Numbered from the stretch's first letter, positions 6,738-16,085 are shown. The stretch is DNA of 25,902 bases from JOPF133 sp052144935 (GCA_052144935.1 JBKQPR010000095.1:1-25902); one strand, 5' to 3'. Notes: generated by a model not told the origin, from the sequence alone. Numbers and translations: made by a program.

Positions 6738-9700
6738 TCAAAAGTGGGGTTCCCCCAGCGTGCGCAGCACACTCAAATTCAAGTAGCGTGCTATCCCGTT
6801 GGAGCCTCCCCCCTCGCGAAAACTGCCTGCGGCCTCCTCAGGCCGGTCCATCGCCAGGTACAGTAATCCCTGGTGATAGAGCAGCATGGACCGTGCCTCC
6901 CCAGCAGCAGCCCCGGCGAGTGCCTTCCTCACCGTCTCCATTGCTAGCGCGGCCTTCTCTTTAGCTGTCGTTGGATTTAAACGCGAGAGTGCCAGGTAAG
7001 GAAACGCGTAGTCCGCCGATGCCAGGTCAGCGGTGCCCTTAGCAACCTTTTCCCAACGTTTGCGCGCGGCTTTCTGGTCCACGCATGCGAATTCCACGGC
7101 GCCAATCAGGTACTGCGTGCGCAGCCGTCTGGCGTAAGCTCCAAAACCAAAAAATGTGAACGGCAAGCTCTTGTCCTCGGCCCCCAGGTTGGTGATCGCA
7201 TTGTCCGCCGGCGCGCACTGATGCGTAGCCGCAAGGTTCAACAGACGCTGTAACTGCAGCTCGAAATAGGCATAACGGACAGCATCGTCCTGCTTGGTCT
7301 CCGGGAAGTTGAAGGCGTTGAAATAGCCCAGCGCGTCGTCCAGGTTGCCTGAGACAGCCTGGAGCAAGGCCTCTTCAGCGATGCCTGGAAGCACGTTGGG
7401 CCCGCCTCCCGAAACGCTCGCCAGTAAAGCCAGCGCGGGTTGCAGCGAAGGTAGCGGTGTGACGTTGGTCTGGGGCTGAGCGGCGGGGCACCCTGTCTCT
7501 TCGTTGGATTCATCCACGCTTTCCGGCCGCGGTCCGTAGATTGGCACTGGGCAGCCGCTCTCCTGCGCGCCCAGGTCGGGCCCCGCTCCAGTAAACCCAT
7601 CGCTGATGTTAGGCAGGTAGATCCCGCGGTCAATCGCGCCGGAGTTTGGCGCCGGCACGAGATCGACAGGCTCTATGTATGTCCGCGACTTGGCGTCGAG
7701 GAGAAAGCCATTTTGAAACACCGGCTGAGCCAGAATCGTGCCGTGCGTCTCCATACCGTACGACTGCAGCACTGAAAAAGCCGGGAAGTACTTTACTTTC
7801 GCGTGGAAGCGATTGAAGGAAAAGGCACCATCCGGGAAATAGCCGTTGTAGTCGAACACCCCTGTGTGAAACGGTCCGTCCCAGTCGACGACCGGCGCCA
7901 ACCCGGTACTCTTTGGTCCCACAAAGAGGTTGTTGGCGATGACGAAAAAGTGGCTCATGGCTGGTGTTTGCAGGTTGAGCGCTAACTCGGGTGAGACGAA
8001 TGTGTTGTGGAATACCAGCACTCCGCTCGGTTCCATCGGAGGCGTCCCACCCAGTGCGTGAAACTTCATCTGCTCATCCACCACGTTGATGACCAGGTTT
8101 CGAAAGATATAGGCCGGACCACCGAAAATGGGCTGCACGCTCAAGGGCGAGTAAGTATTGATATAGCGGTTGCGGAAACAGCGGACATTGCCCTCTGCTT
8201 CGTCCAGTTCGAGGGCGTTATCGTATGTATATCGGATGTCGTTGCCGTAAAAGTCCACGGCACGCGCTCCCCGCTGGTCGGTCCGCATAGCGTCGCCATA
8301 CCCGGAGATCTGGTTGTGGCAGACGACGTGGCCGAATCCTTGCACCTGGATTCCGGTATCGTCGGAGTGCGCTCCATTGTCGACACGGTAGTTCAGCGGC
8401 CATCGTATACGGCCTTCGGCGATGTTGTCGCAGATGTAGAAGTCCTTCTGGTCCGGGTGGGAGCCGATGCCCATCGTGGTGTCCCGGATGTGTACCCGCC
8501 GCACTACGTTGCCTTCCGCGCCCTCCGTCTGGAAGCGGATGGCACGCTCGGCGTTACGGATGGTCAGGTTCTCAATGTGGACAAATCCGGATCCATACAC
8601 CTCCACCACGTTGCAGCCTGTACAGCCCCCGCCGTCCAGTATCGTGCCCTCCCTGCTCGCCCCGCGCATCACCACCGGGTTTTCGAGGGTTCCTCCGGCC
8701 TTAATCTCAAACGTGCCGCTATATACGCCCCCGGCCAGCGTTATCACATCGCCCGCGCGCGCCGTCGCCAGTGCCTCTGTTAGTTCCTGTGCGTTGCGCA
8801 CCGATTTGGAGTTCGGGGTCCTGGGGCCCCCCGGCACAGCCCTGGTTGTGCCAGTTACCGTGAGTGTTTCATCGATCATGCCGTCGGGATCGGTCGCGTG
8901 CAGTTCCACCTCGTAAGTGGTTGCGGGCTTCAAACCAAAGATGCTGCCGCCAAAGTGCGGCTGAACTCCCCAACCCTCCACGACTTCAGGATGCACGCGG
9001 AACAGCGGCAACGCATCGCGCCAGGCGCCGCTCCCTTTCTCGCGGTAACGGACCGTTACCACCGAGTTGAAATTATCGTCGCCGCTAATCGGAAGAACGA
9101 TGCCGATGGCAGTAAGCGTCGGCCGGTCCAATTGGGGCTTGCCGATGTGGAGTACGTTGCCGGGCTCCATAGCGACGGCGTCCACCGTGGCCGTGGTCGG
9201 GGCGGGGGCTGGGACCGTGACCGGCCCGCCCGGAGGGTGTAACGATGGGTTGATTCCAAAAGCTCCCACGTCCACAGTACCGGCCACTCCACCCCATTGC
9301 GAATCCGTCACCGCCGTACCGGCGCCGATCAGCGGACTGCCGGATGCCAGATGGAAATCCGAGCGGGTTTCATCCACAAACCTCGCCTCAACATCCAGCC
9401 CTTTATTGCGGAAGAAGGGCGGATTGTAAGAATGGTCCGCATAGGCGAGCGGTTTCGCACCCTCGAAAGCGGCGCCTGCGGACTTATTCCAGACGACGGT
9501 GGCTTCGTCGGGCTGCAGTGTTCCGTTCTTATCGCCTGAGACGATCGCATTTCGGGTGATCGTGCTGGTTTTGTTCCCGGGGTACATCTCGGTTGCACGG
9601 TCGGTGAATTTGTAGCAGATATTGTTGGCGTACAGATTTCCGTTGTATGCACCGGCGCCGCCGGCCGAGGATTGAAAGATGCAGCCTGTAGGCGCGTAGA

Positions 9701-11159
9701 AAACGTTGTTGTATATCAGATTCTGGGCCGCGGGCCCGTCGAGCGCGCTCTCCTCAAGCCCCCACCGGGCACCGTTAAGGATGATGTTGCGGCGTACCGT
9801 ATTGCCCGAACTGGAGATCTCGATGGAGGGCTTGTAGAAGGTCACCAATCGGCCTACATCCTTGATGAAGTTGCCTTCGATCAGGTTGTGGTCGGCGCCG
9901 AGGCCGTCGCCCGATATGGCTTCGAATCCCATCCCCCAGCCGCCATCCATGATATTGTTCAGCCAGCGGTTTTGGCTGCATCCCGCTTTGCACAGGCTGA
10001 CGTCGTGGCCGCCGCGGGTCAAGTGGTTGCTCCATATCACGTTTCCTGTGGCATTCTTACCGAGTACCGTTAATACAAATCCGCCATTGCCATTCGGATC
10101 CTGAACAGCGTCGGGGCTCCCGTAATCATGAAGAGTGGAACGATAGACAAGGTTGTGGTGGCCGGTCACATACACCCCCCCTTGAAAGGTGGGCACAACT
10201 GGCGGATGCACATCGATATTCAGGACGGCGTTGAATGCGCCACTGACAACCACGGCGTAATCGGATGCCGGAGTGGGCGTGATCGAACGGAGGCCGTCCA
10301 CCACGATATGGTTTCCCGAGAGTGTGACTGCGTTCGACGCACCCTTGGCCGTCAAAGTGATCGTTGCGACGTCTCCCGGATTCACCATTACCACCGCCTT
10401 ATTCGCGGCTGAGCAGGATTGCGCCATAGCGAGCGCATCGTCGGGGTAGTCGCCACCCATGACGATCAACTCCTGTCCGCAGGCAATCGTTCCGCTCGCA
10501 TGCACCAACGTACGCCAGGCGTGACGGAGATCCGGCCCCCCGCCGTCGTTGCGGTCATCTCCAGCGGGCGAGACGTATCGCAGTGTGTAACCCGCGGTCG
10601 TCGCCAACGCCGTGTTCGAATAGGGACCAAAGGCTGAGTCCCGGTCGCCTGAGTACGCCCTTACCCGGAAGCTGTAAGCGGTATGCGGCTTGAGGCCCCA
10701 CACGATGAACTGCGCGGGCGTTGCATCCTGCGGGTCGACATAGTTGGCGTCAGTCACCCAATACGGAATTCCATTGTTGGGCGGATTGTGGATGTAAAGG
10801 CCCAGCGGATCGCTCATGTTGCAGTGCCCCCCGCGGATTTCGATGCTGGTATCGCACGTGTAGCCGCTGGCTCCCGGCACTGGCTGCAACTCGGTCCAGG
10901 AAGAGTACCTCACATCATACTCCGATTGGACCTCGACACGGTACCCATAACCCGGATTGTCCACTGCGGGCCAGGACAGATTCACCTGATCGGGCCCTTT
11001 GGCAGTGGCCGTCAGCGAAGGAGGTCCAAGTGTTCCGTCCTCAGCCCGCAGTCTGGCTGACGCCAGGGAGCAACCTATCAGGAGCGACCACGCGACTGTA
11101 GCGTGTACTGATGGAAACCGCTGCGCGCGAATCCGTTTGGTGTGAGTCGTTCCCGCCAC
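6738..11159 (-). CDS. Large secreted protein: Fn3-like modules, two parallel beta-helix regions, helical repeat tail
   Basis: The 1473-aa product has an N-terminal signal region (positive start, hydrophobic VAWSLLIGCSLASA, likely cleavage after about residue 40), so it is exported. An Fn3-like module covers about 45-190. A pectate-lyase-type right-handed beta-helix begins with YVSPAGDDRNDGG near 195 and runs to about 640. A Pro-rich linker and a second Fn3-like module (about 660-785) lead to a second beta-helix, rich in N-x-I/V turns, from about 795 to 1190. The last ~230 residues are Ala/Leu-rich helices resembling TPRs. Tandem helices of this type occur in polysaccharide lyases, epimerases and surface adhesins, so it may act on the local polysaccharide; no catalytic triad could be assigned. 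The GTG start lies 6 nt after a -10 box. Confidence 0.85.
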   Translation of the reverse strand: MAGTTHTKRIRAQRFPSVHATVAWSLLIGCSLASARLRAEDGTLGPPSLTATAKGPDQVNLSWPAVDNPGYGYRVEVQSEYDVRYSSWTELQPVPGASGYTCDTSIEIRGGHCNMSDPLGLYIHNPPNNGIPYWVTDANYVDPQDATPAQFIVWGLKPHTAYSFRVRAYSGDRDSAFGPYSNTALATTAGYTLRYVSPAGDDRNDGGGPDLRHAWRTLVHASGTIACGQELIVMGGDYPDDALAMAQSCSAANKAVVMVNPGDVATITLTAKGASNAVTLSGNHIVVDGLRSITPTPASDYAVVVSGAFNAVLNIDVHPPVVPTFQGGVYVTGHHNLVYRSTLHDYGSPDAVQDPNGNGGFVLTVLGKNATGNVIWSNHLTRGGHDVSLCKAGCSQNRWLNNIMDGGWGMGFEAISGDGLGADHNLIEGNFIKDVGRLVTFYKPSIEISSSGNTVRRNIILNGARWGLEESALDGPAAQNLIYNNVFYAPTGCIFQSSAGGAGAYNGNLYANNICYKFTDRATEMYPGNKTSTITRNAIVSGDKNGTLQPDEATVVWNKSAGAAFEGAKPLAYADHSYNPPFFRNKGLDVEARFVDETRSDFHLASGSPLIGAGTAVTDSQWGGVAGTVDVGAFGINPSLHPPGGPVTVPAPAPTTATVDAVAMEPGNVLHIGKPQLDRPTLTAIGIVLPISGDDNFNSVVTVRYREKGSGAWRDALPLFRVHPEVVEGWGVQPHFGGSIFGLKPATTYEVELHATDPDGMIDETLTVTGTTRAVPGGPRTPNSKSVRNAQELTEALATARAGDVITLAGGVYSGTFEIKAGGTLENPVVMRGASREGTILDGGGCTGCNVVEVYGSGFVHIENLTIRNAERAIRFQTEGAEGNVVRRVHIRDTTMGIGSHPDQKDFYICDNIAEGRIRWPLNYRVDNGAHSDDTGIQVQGFGHVVCHNQISGYGDAMRTDQRGARAVDFYGNDIRYTYDNALELDEAEGNVRCFRNRYINTYSPLSVQPIFGGPAYIFRNLVINVVDEQMKFHALGGTPPMEPSGVLVFHNTFVSPELALNLQTPAMSHFFVIANNLFVGPKSTGLAPVVDWDGPFHTGVFDYNGYFPDGAFSFNRFHAKVKYFPAFSVLQSYGMETHGTILAQPVFQNGFLLDAKSRTYIEPVDLVPAPNSGAIDRGIYLPNISDGFTGAGPDLGAQESGCPVPIYGPRPESVDESNEETGCPAAQPQTNVTPLPSLQPALALLASVSGGGPNVLPGIAEEALLQAVSGNLDDALGYFNAFNFPETKQDDAVRYAYFELQLQRLLNLAATHQCAPADNAITNLGAEDKSLPFTFFGFGAYARRLRTQYLIGAVEFACVDQKAARKRWEKVAKGTADLASADYAFPYLALSRLNPTTAKEKAALAMETVRKALAGAAAGEARSMLLYHQGLLYLAMDRPEEAAGSFREGGGSNGIARYLNLSVLRTLGEPHF

Positions 11160-11165
11160 TACTGA

Positions 11166-11193
11166 AGTATACTACCGGGTGGAGTCCTTGCAA
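11166..11193 (-). promoter_or_regulatory. Sigma70-like promoter of the beta-helix protein gene
   Basis: On the minus strand TTGCAA (11193-11188) is followed after 16 nt by TATACT (11171-11166). The GTG start codon at 11159 falls where transcription should begin, so the message would be leaderless or nearly so. No Shine-Dalgarno sequence is present between the -10 and the start. Confidence 0.5.
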
Positions 11194-11314
11194 GCTGCGC
11201 AGGCGGGGCAGCGAGAAGTGAGCCGCACTTCCCGTGCTGCGAGCAACCCCTCCGGCCCAGACTCCCACTGGGCCTCGCAAGGTGAGTCTTCAGCCCCATC
11301 TTGTACTGGAAAAC

Positions 11315-11620
11315 TCTACGCGTGTCGGCGCAAAAATGAGAATGTCCTATTCTGAAAAGTAGAAATGTCCTATTCGGTTTACCGCGGAGGCCTGCCATTC
11401 CCCTCTCGCTGGATTATGTTGCATCGCGGCCAGCCGTCAAGGCTGCTTTTCGGCGCACTGCCCTGCGGCCTTGACGGCACCAGGCCGCGATGCGGGAGCC
11501 TTCCAGTGATCAGGGGAATGGCAGGACTGTTCTGGCGCGGTTTCGATAACTTGACGGAGTAAAGTACTTCGCGAGAAAGCGGACATTTCTACTTTGCTCC
11601 GACAGGAACATTCTACGCGT
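11315..11620 (+). mobile_element. Small element with inverted ends, possible MITE or collapsed insertion sequence
   Basis: A perfect 15-bp inverted repeat, AAAGTAGAAATGTCC at 11356-11370 and its complement at 11581-11595, brackets 210 bp. The left side carries a second direct copy of AATGTCCTATTC (11341-11352 and 11364-11375, 23-bp period). The right side has related copies at 11605-11613 and near 11622. Multiple short end repeats are typical of IS21-type termini. A 9-bp direct repeat TCTACGCGT (11315-11323 and 11612-11620) flanks the whole and could be a target duplication. No transposase is encoded inside; the interior is a long hairpin. Confidence 0.6.
11391..11525. repeat. Long imperfect hairpin inside the small element
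   Basis: Three perfect inverted blocks nest around one loop: 14 bp (11391-11404 with 11512-11525), 11 bp GCATCGCGGCC (11421-11431 with 11483-11493) and 11 bp GCCGTCAAGGC (11433-11443 with 11468-11478). The loop is 11444-11467. The fold would span about 135 nt in RNA or single-stranded DNA. No run of T follows, so it is not an ordinary terminator. Confidence 0.85.
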
Positions 11621-11703
11621 TGCACATTTCCACTGGTCTCGCCTAGAATAGGAATCGCACCAAACTTGCAGCGTGTATGTTCTAAACGGCTATCCCCCCA
11701 CTT

Positions 11704-13275
11704 ATGGCGCCCGGTTGGACACCAAGTCGATTTCTTGTATCGCTCCGGCGGATTCTAGCACGTTCCAACGCCCCAACAGCCCCAACACCGGGCATGTCAT
11801 TGCCCAGCGCGGCCGGGTCATCACTTCGCCTCGGCACCGCCGAGGTGGCACTCACCCTCCTGATACTCGCTGCCTTTGGGGTAATCTATCTGCTGACGTT
11901 ACGCCCGGGCCAGTACTGGGGGGATGACTTCGCGATGTACCTTATGCAAGCGAAGGGCATCGCCGTTGGCGCGTCCGCGGGGCAAAACGGCTACATCTAC
12001 AATCCAGCCACTCCCCAGATCGGCCCCCCTTCTTATCCACCTCTATTCCCGGCCCTTCTGTCCCTGGTGTACCGTTTCCGGGGCCCCGACCTTCACATGA
12101 TGAAGGTCGAAGTCGCGTTTTGCTTCCTGGCGGCCCTCTTCGTCGCCGTGCTCCTGTATCGAAACTATCTGCCTTTCCCGCTCTGCCTTGTGGCTATAGG
12201 CGTGGTGGCCCTCAATCCTTATTTTATAACCTTTAAGGAGGCCCTGGTGTCGGATTTGCCGTTTCTCCTGCCATGCTACCTTTGCCTCTACTTCCTCGAC
12301 GAGTGTAATCGATATTCGTGGAAGCGGACCGGCTTGGCGCTGATGCTGCTTCTGGCGCTGTTCTTGGCGTTAATCACGAGGTCGGTCGCGATAGTATTGC
12401 TGCCGGTTGTGGCCATGACTGCCGGTCTGCACCTTGTGAGATTTCGCCGCATTCCCACCCGCCTCGCTGCGGTGCTTGCGGGAGCCGTGGTGATCGTTGT
12501 TTGGAACACCTTGGTTTTCGCAGGTCCCACATCTTACCTCGACCAAATCGGAGGGCCGAGGTTGATTATACTAGGCCACACCGCCATGGCGTATTTGTGG
12601 TCGTTCCGCCACCTGCTCTGGGGCATCGGGCTGACCAGTTACCTGGCATTAGCCGGTTGTTGCGCGCTGATGTTACTAGGTGCGCTCGGATACTGGATCC
12701 GCATAACCAACTCTCCCTCAGCGGCAGAGCTTTTCGCCGCCATGTACGGTTTCATGATTGTTCTCTCGGTCGGTGCAGATCTGCGTCTGCTGATACCGCT
12801 AATTCCACTGTGGACATTCTATGTTTTCGTTGCCCTGAGGGACCTCTACTCGAGGCCGATGTACAGGCGTACCGTCCAACTACTCGCAACGCTTCTCGTG
12901 GTTCTGTATGGTTGGTCTTACACAGCCTACTTCGTCACCCGGGCGACTGGGCCGATTCGAGAAGGCCTTGGTGATCCAGCCTTTGCCGAGCTGTGCAGGT
13001 ACATCCAGGAATCGACGCCAGCCACCAGCGTGTTGCTGTCGCCCAAACCGAGGCTCGTGGCACTTGCTACCGGCCGGAGGGCGTCGTCATGCTCAGAGGG
13101 GAACGACGCCGAGTTCTGGGAATACGTCGACAGGCTTGCCGCTGACTATATTATCGTCACGCCGCTATTCTCAGGTTGCGGCGATCGCGCGGTGCCGCCT
13201 AGGCCCAGCGGGCCGGCGAAAACGCAGGACGTATTCTCAAATGCCGAATTTCGGTTGATACTGGTCCAGCGCTGA
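11704..13275 (+). CDS. Polytopic membrane glycosyltransferase (GT39/ArnT-like, GT-C fold)
   Basis: The protein is up to 523 aa and strongly hydrophobic, with about ten membrane segments beginning with VALTLLILAAFGVIYLLTL (48-66). The first outside loop carries an Asp pair in YWGDDFAMYLMQAKG (D74, D75). In PMT/ArnT-like GT-C enzymes this is the position of the catalytic or metal-binding acidic residues. It would transfer a sugar from a polyprenyl-phosphate donor to a glycan or protein in the periplasm; donor and acceptor are unknown. The soluble end (about 425-523) includes a Cys-containing loop. ATG 11704 has no clear ribosome binding site, and ATG 11794, just before the first membrane segment, is an equally good start. 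It stands alone, between the hairpin element and transposase relics. Confidence 0.78.
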   Translation: MAPGWTPSRFLVSLRRILARSNAPTAPTPGMSLPSAAGSSLRLGTAEVALTLLILAAFGVIYLLTLRPGQYWGDDFAMYLMQAKGIAVGASAGQNGYIYNPATPQIGPPSYPPLFPALLSLVYRFRGPDLHMMKVEVAFCFLAALFVAVLLYRNYLPFPLCLVAIGVVALNPYFITFKEALVSDLPFLLPCYLCLYFLDECNRYSWKRTGLALMLLLALFLALITRSVAIVLLPVVAMTAGLHLVRFRRIPTRLAAVLAGAVVIVVWNTLVFAGPTSYLDQIGGPRLIILGHTAMAYLWSFRHLLWGIGLTSYLALAGCCALMLLGALGYWIRITNSPSAAELFAAMYGFMIVLSVGADLRLLIPLIPLWTFYVFVALRDLYSRPMYRRTVQLLATLLVVLYGWSYTAYFVTRATGPIREGLGDPAFAELCRYIQESTPATSVLLSPKPRLVALATGRRASSCSEGNDAEFWEYVDRLAADYIIVTPLFSGCGDRAVPPRPSGPAKTQDVFSNAEFRLILVQR

Positions 13276-13299
13276 CTTGCGAATCGGAAGCCCACCAGC

Positions 13300-13420
13300 T
13301 CCAATGGAGTGGAGAGCTTTGCCTGCCGGCGCGGCCTTGACAGAAGGGCGCGGCGAAGTGGTACTGGGCGGACAGTTCCAGCAGTCGCGGGTTGAAGTGA
13401 ATCTCGCAGGCCGCGACGCT
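13300..13420 (-). pseudogene. Transposase relic (IS21/rve-type catalytic domain fragment)
   Basis: On the minus strand one frame reads CEIHFNPRLLELSAQYHF followed by QGRAG. This resembles the segment of IS21-type IstA transposases between the second catalytic Asp and the catalytic Glu. It is bounded by unrelated sequence, has no start and loses similarity after about 40 residues, so it is a dead fragment. It lies just downstream of the membrane glycosyltransferase gene. The call rests on one short motif. Confidence 0.45.
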
Positions 13421-13699
13421 CCAACCACGACACTGCGGATATCGTTTTAGAGAATCACGCGACGCTGGCCGCGCCTGGGCCTGAAAAGCATGCACATCGC
13501 AGCGGAGAACATTCTCGATTCGGCTCCCCCCAGAACTCCGGATGCAACGCTCCGCGAGTAGGACAGCGTAATCAACAATGCAGGACAACGTCCGGCGGGC
13601 CCGGCCGACCGCGACCTGGCCAAAGCCCCCAGACCTGTGTGTGATGTGCGGGGAAGGGACCGCTTACGCCACGCGGATTCGAGATCCTCTTCACCAGGT

Positions 13700-13850
13700 A
13701 TGCCGGATTGCCCGCCTCAGGTCACACAGCGCCCGGCACGCTTTTGCAAGAACCTCCTGGATGCGGGCGTCAGATCGGAAGAGATCGCCATGCTGGCAGG
13801 ACACAAGCGCCTGGAAACCACGCGCCGGTACTGCGGCCCATCGCGCCCAT
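13700..13850 (+). pseudogene. Frameshifted C-terminal fragment of a XerC/D-like tyrosine recombinase
   Basis: Two frames together encode the conserved C-terminal active site. The first gives LRSHSARHAFA, with the HxxRH motif near 13725. After a frameshift near 13745-13750 the second gives KNLLDAGVRSEEIAMLAGHK and LETTRRYCG, with His at about 13802 and the nucleophile Tyr at about 13829. The N-terminal domain and the first catalytic Arg are not found upstream. The sequence is clearly different from the intact integrase at 5616-6587, so it records a separate event. Confidence 0.8.
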
Positions 13851-14172
13851 CGCCTCAGGATTTGCCACAAGCGGTTGCAACCCTCGGCGCCCCCTCATAC
13901 TGCTCCCAGCGGACGTAACCGGAATGGTGGTCTGGAATCAAAGACTGTCCACGTAGATCGCGGTTTGAGGTTAGTGCCCCTTGCTCCTCCAGGCACGACC
14001 GTCCACGATTCTGGTCCGCACTTCTCTCCTGCCGAAGGCATCCGTGACCCCGGTGCTGTCGCGTTTGCGTCGCGCGAGCGACCGCTTGGCGAACCGCTGC
14101 CAACCCCGGGGATCGCCCCCGAGTCTGGCAATCTCAGCACGTATTGCTTAGGCGATTGTGTTTCAATAGGTT
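13851..14172. other. Intergenic stretch without recognisable genes
   Basis: Between the integrase relic and the deacetylase-like gene I see no coding sequence with family resemblance, no tRNA-like fold and no clear terminator. Open frames here are short and of low-complexity composition. The last 40 bases (TTGCTT near 14145 followed by CAATAG near 14164) could be a weak promoter for the next gene. Confidence 0.5.
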
Positions 14173-15345
14173 GTGCGCCTTTTGAGACGCCTCGTCCTTC
14201 TGAGTGCCCTATTGTACCTCGCGGCCTGGGGCTATCGGATCTATAGCAGAAAGTACTATGTCTGGCTGCCGGGATATTGGAGTTGGGTCCGCGAGTCCCA
14301 GCCAGCCGTATCTGGCCCGATCCATCTCTTCTTTCTCTACGCGGATCATTTTGAGCCGGGCGAGGCCTACCATTACGTCCAGCGCTGGCTGAACGAATAT
14401 CCAAAGCTGGCGGACCGCCATCGCGACGCCGATGGGCGCCTCCTGCAGCACACCTGGTTCTATCCTGCCGAGCAGCCGGTCGACCGCAATATGGTGGCCT
14501 TGCAGAAGCTGGTGGCGGCTGGTTATGGCGAAGTGGAACTGCATCTGCACCACAATTACGACACCGAAGAGTCCGGCCGCCAGCGCTTCGCTGCGGGCAT
14601 CGCCTACCTTCAGAAATTCGGGTTTCTCAAGACGCCGGACGGAGCATCCCATTTTGCATTCATTCACGGCCTTTGGGGGTTGGACAATAGTTTGGGACCC
14701 CAGTATTGTGGCAACAGCAGAGAGCTTGCCATGCTGCGCGATTTGGGATGTTTCGCCGATTTCACATTCCCTAGCCTGTTCTGGGAAGCCCAGCCACCGT
14801 TTGTGAACAATATCTATGCCGCCACCGACGATCCGCGGCCCAAGTCGTATGATCGCGGCGTGCCTGTCCAACAAAGCGTTCCATTCAAAGGGGACCTGAT
14901 GATTTTCCAGGGTCCTCTCTTGCTGGTCCCTACCCTCGACCCCTTGTCGTTGTTCGTGCTCGTGGAGGATGACGACATACACCCCGCCATTCCAGTAGGT
15001 CCCGCTCGTGTGGACCACTGGATTCGCTCCCGAATTCACGTGAAGGGCCGTCCCGACTGGCAGTTCCTCAAGGTCCACACTCACGGCGCGGAAAGCGACG
15101 CCGATGCCAGCGAGACCCTGGGGCCGCACTTCGATTCGGCGCTGACCTATATGGAGACTGCGTACAACGACGGAACTCGTTACATCCTGCACTACGTAAC
15201 CGCGCGAGAGGCCTACAACCTGGTGCGGGCGGCCATCGACGGTAAGCAAGGCGACCCCAGCCAGTACTACGATTATTTGATCCCGCCATACATCGCCGAC
15301 CCACCACGCCCCGCCTCGCGGTCGCCTCACGCCAGTATGAAATGA
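14173..15345 (+). CDS. Membrane-anchored polysaccharide deacetylase-like protein
   Basis: The 390-aa protein starts with an N-terminal membrane anchor (residues ~5-22, LRRLVLLSALLYLAAWGY). The rest should lie in the periplasm. It shows scattered His/Asp motifs as in metal-dependent (beta/alpha) barrel deacetylases of the NodB/CE4 type and relatives: LYADHFEPG (D58, H59), EVELHLHHNYDT (H124, H126, H127), FIHGLWGLDNS (H165) and KVHTHGA (H302, H304). A role in trimming acetyl groups or another hydrolysis of the local polysaccharide is inferred, not shown; the canonical CE4 order of motifs is not clear. GTG at 14173 is the chosen start because it places the basic and hydrophobic anchor at the N-terminus. 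It is flanked on both sides by mobile-element relics. Confidence 0.65.
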   Translation: MRLLRRLVLLSALLYLAAWGYRIYSRKYYVWLPGYWSWVRESQPAVSGPIHLFFLYADHFEPGEAYHYVQRWLNEYPKLADRHRDADGRLLQHTWFYPAEQPVDRNMVALQKLVAAGYGEVELHLHHNYDTEESGRQRFAAGIAYLQKFGFLKTPDGASHFAFIHGLWGLDNSLGPQYCGNSRELAMLRDLGCFADFTFPSLFWEAQPPFVNNIYAATDDPRPKSYDRGVPVQQSVPFKGDLMIFQGPLLLVPTLDPLSLFVLVEDDDIHPAIPVGPARVDHWIRSRIHVKGRPDWQFLKVHTHGAESDADASETLGPHFDSALTYMETAYNDGTRYILHYVTAREAYNLVRAAIDGKQGDPSQYYDYLIPPYIADPPRPASRSPHASMK

Positions 15346-15372
15346 ACGTTGGCCGCACACCAACTCGTCGAT

Positions 15373-16085
15373 GTGAGTAACGTTCTGAACGAGGAAACTA
15401 AACAACAAGTCATCGCGCTGGGGCGGCTGGGATGATCGCTGCGGCGCATGGAGAAGGCCACGGGCGTGCGCCAGGAAACGGCGTCGGGCTATCCTGAGAG
15501 AGCCTGGGGTCGCCGTACGGCCGCCATTTCGTGCCAAACCGGCCCATGACGTGACTACCGGCTTTGGCGTGGAGTCGGCCACCTCGGCGCCTGACTCTGA
15601 TGGCCATCCGGGCACCGGGATAACGGCGCCGGCCGACGCAGCCACTGGGGTCGGCAACGACCCCCACGCAAAAGCCGGCCAACCAGGTCACCACCGACTT
15701 TGGCGTAGCGCCGACCGAGCAAGCGGCGTTACCGCCGCCTTCGGCCGCCTGTGCGCGATGCATCGGTACGCCAGCGAAGTGGGTCTCTCGCGCGGCCCGC
15801 AACGCTACGCCGATCTGGCAACGCCCGGTCGACACGCGCGGCTTCGCCGGCGGCTATCAGAGCGTCAAGCGCTTCGTGCGCAGGTTGCTCGGTAGGCCGT
15901 CCAAGCGGGCCTGCGCCGTGATGGAGACCGGCCCGGCGAAGAGGCCCAGGTCGATTTACGGTACCGGTCCCATGGTCCGCGGTCCGCACTGCGGCAAGCG
16001 TCGCCGCACGCGCCTGTTCGTGCTGCCCCTCGGCTACAGTCGCAAGTCGGTCCACCTCCCGGTCTTCCAATCCAGCGGCAGACCT
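15373..16085 (+). pseudogene. istA: istA transposase pseudogene (IS21 family)
   Basis: The frame opens with GTG at 15373 and reads VSNVLNEETKQQVIALGRLG. An in-frame TGA then replaces what is normally a Trp codon, followed by SLRRMEKATGVRQETASGY, the N-terminal helix-turn-helix of IS21 transposases. A frameshift near 15493 moves reading to a second frame (LREPGVAVRPPFRAKPAHDVTTG). Further on, SVKRFV, ACAVMETGP, EEAQVD (first catalytic Asp near 15953), YGTGPMV, RTRLFVLPLGYSRKSVHL and FQSS appear in order but in shifting frames. The rest of the catalytic domain is absent. It cannot make an active transposase. Confidence 0.88.

Noticed and set aside
11391..11525. Integron attC site
   Set aside because: The hairpin has the right size, but the conserved GTTRRRY and RYYYAAC core sites are missing and no cassette array follows.
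11391..11525. Rho-independent terminator
   Set aside because: The stem is far too long and no T-run follows; the genes on both sides are divergent from this point.
14209..15657. 482-aa minus-strand open frame
   Set aside because: Antisense to the anchored deacetylase-like protein, which has a proper membrane anchor and conserved His motifs; the minus frame has neither.
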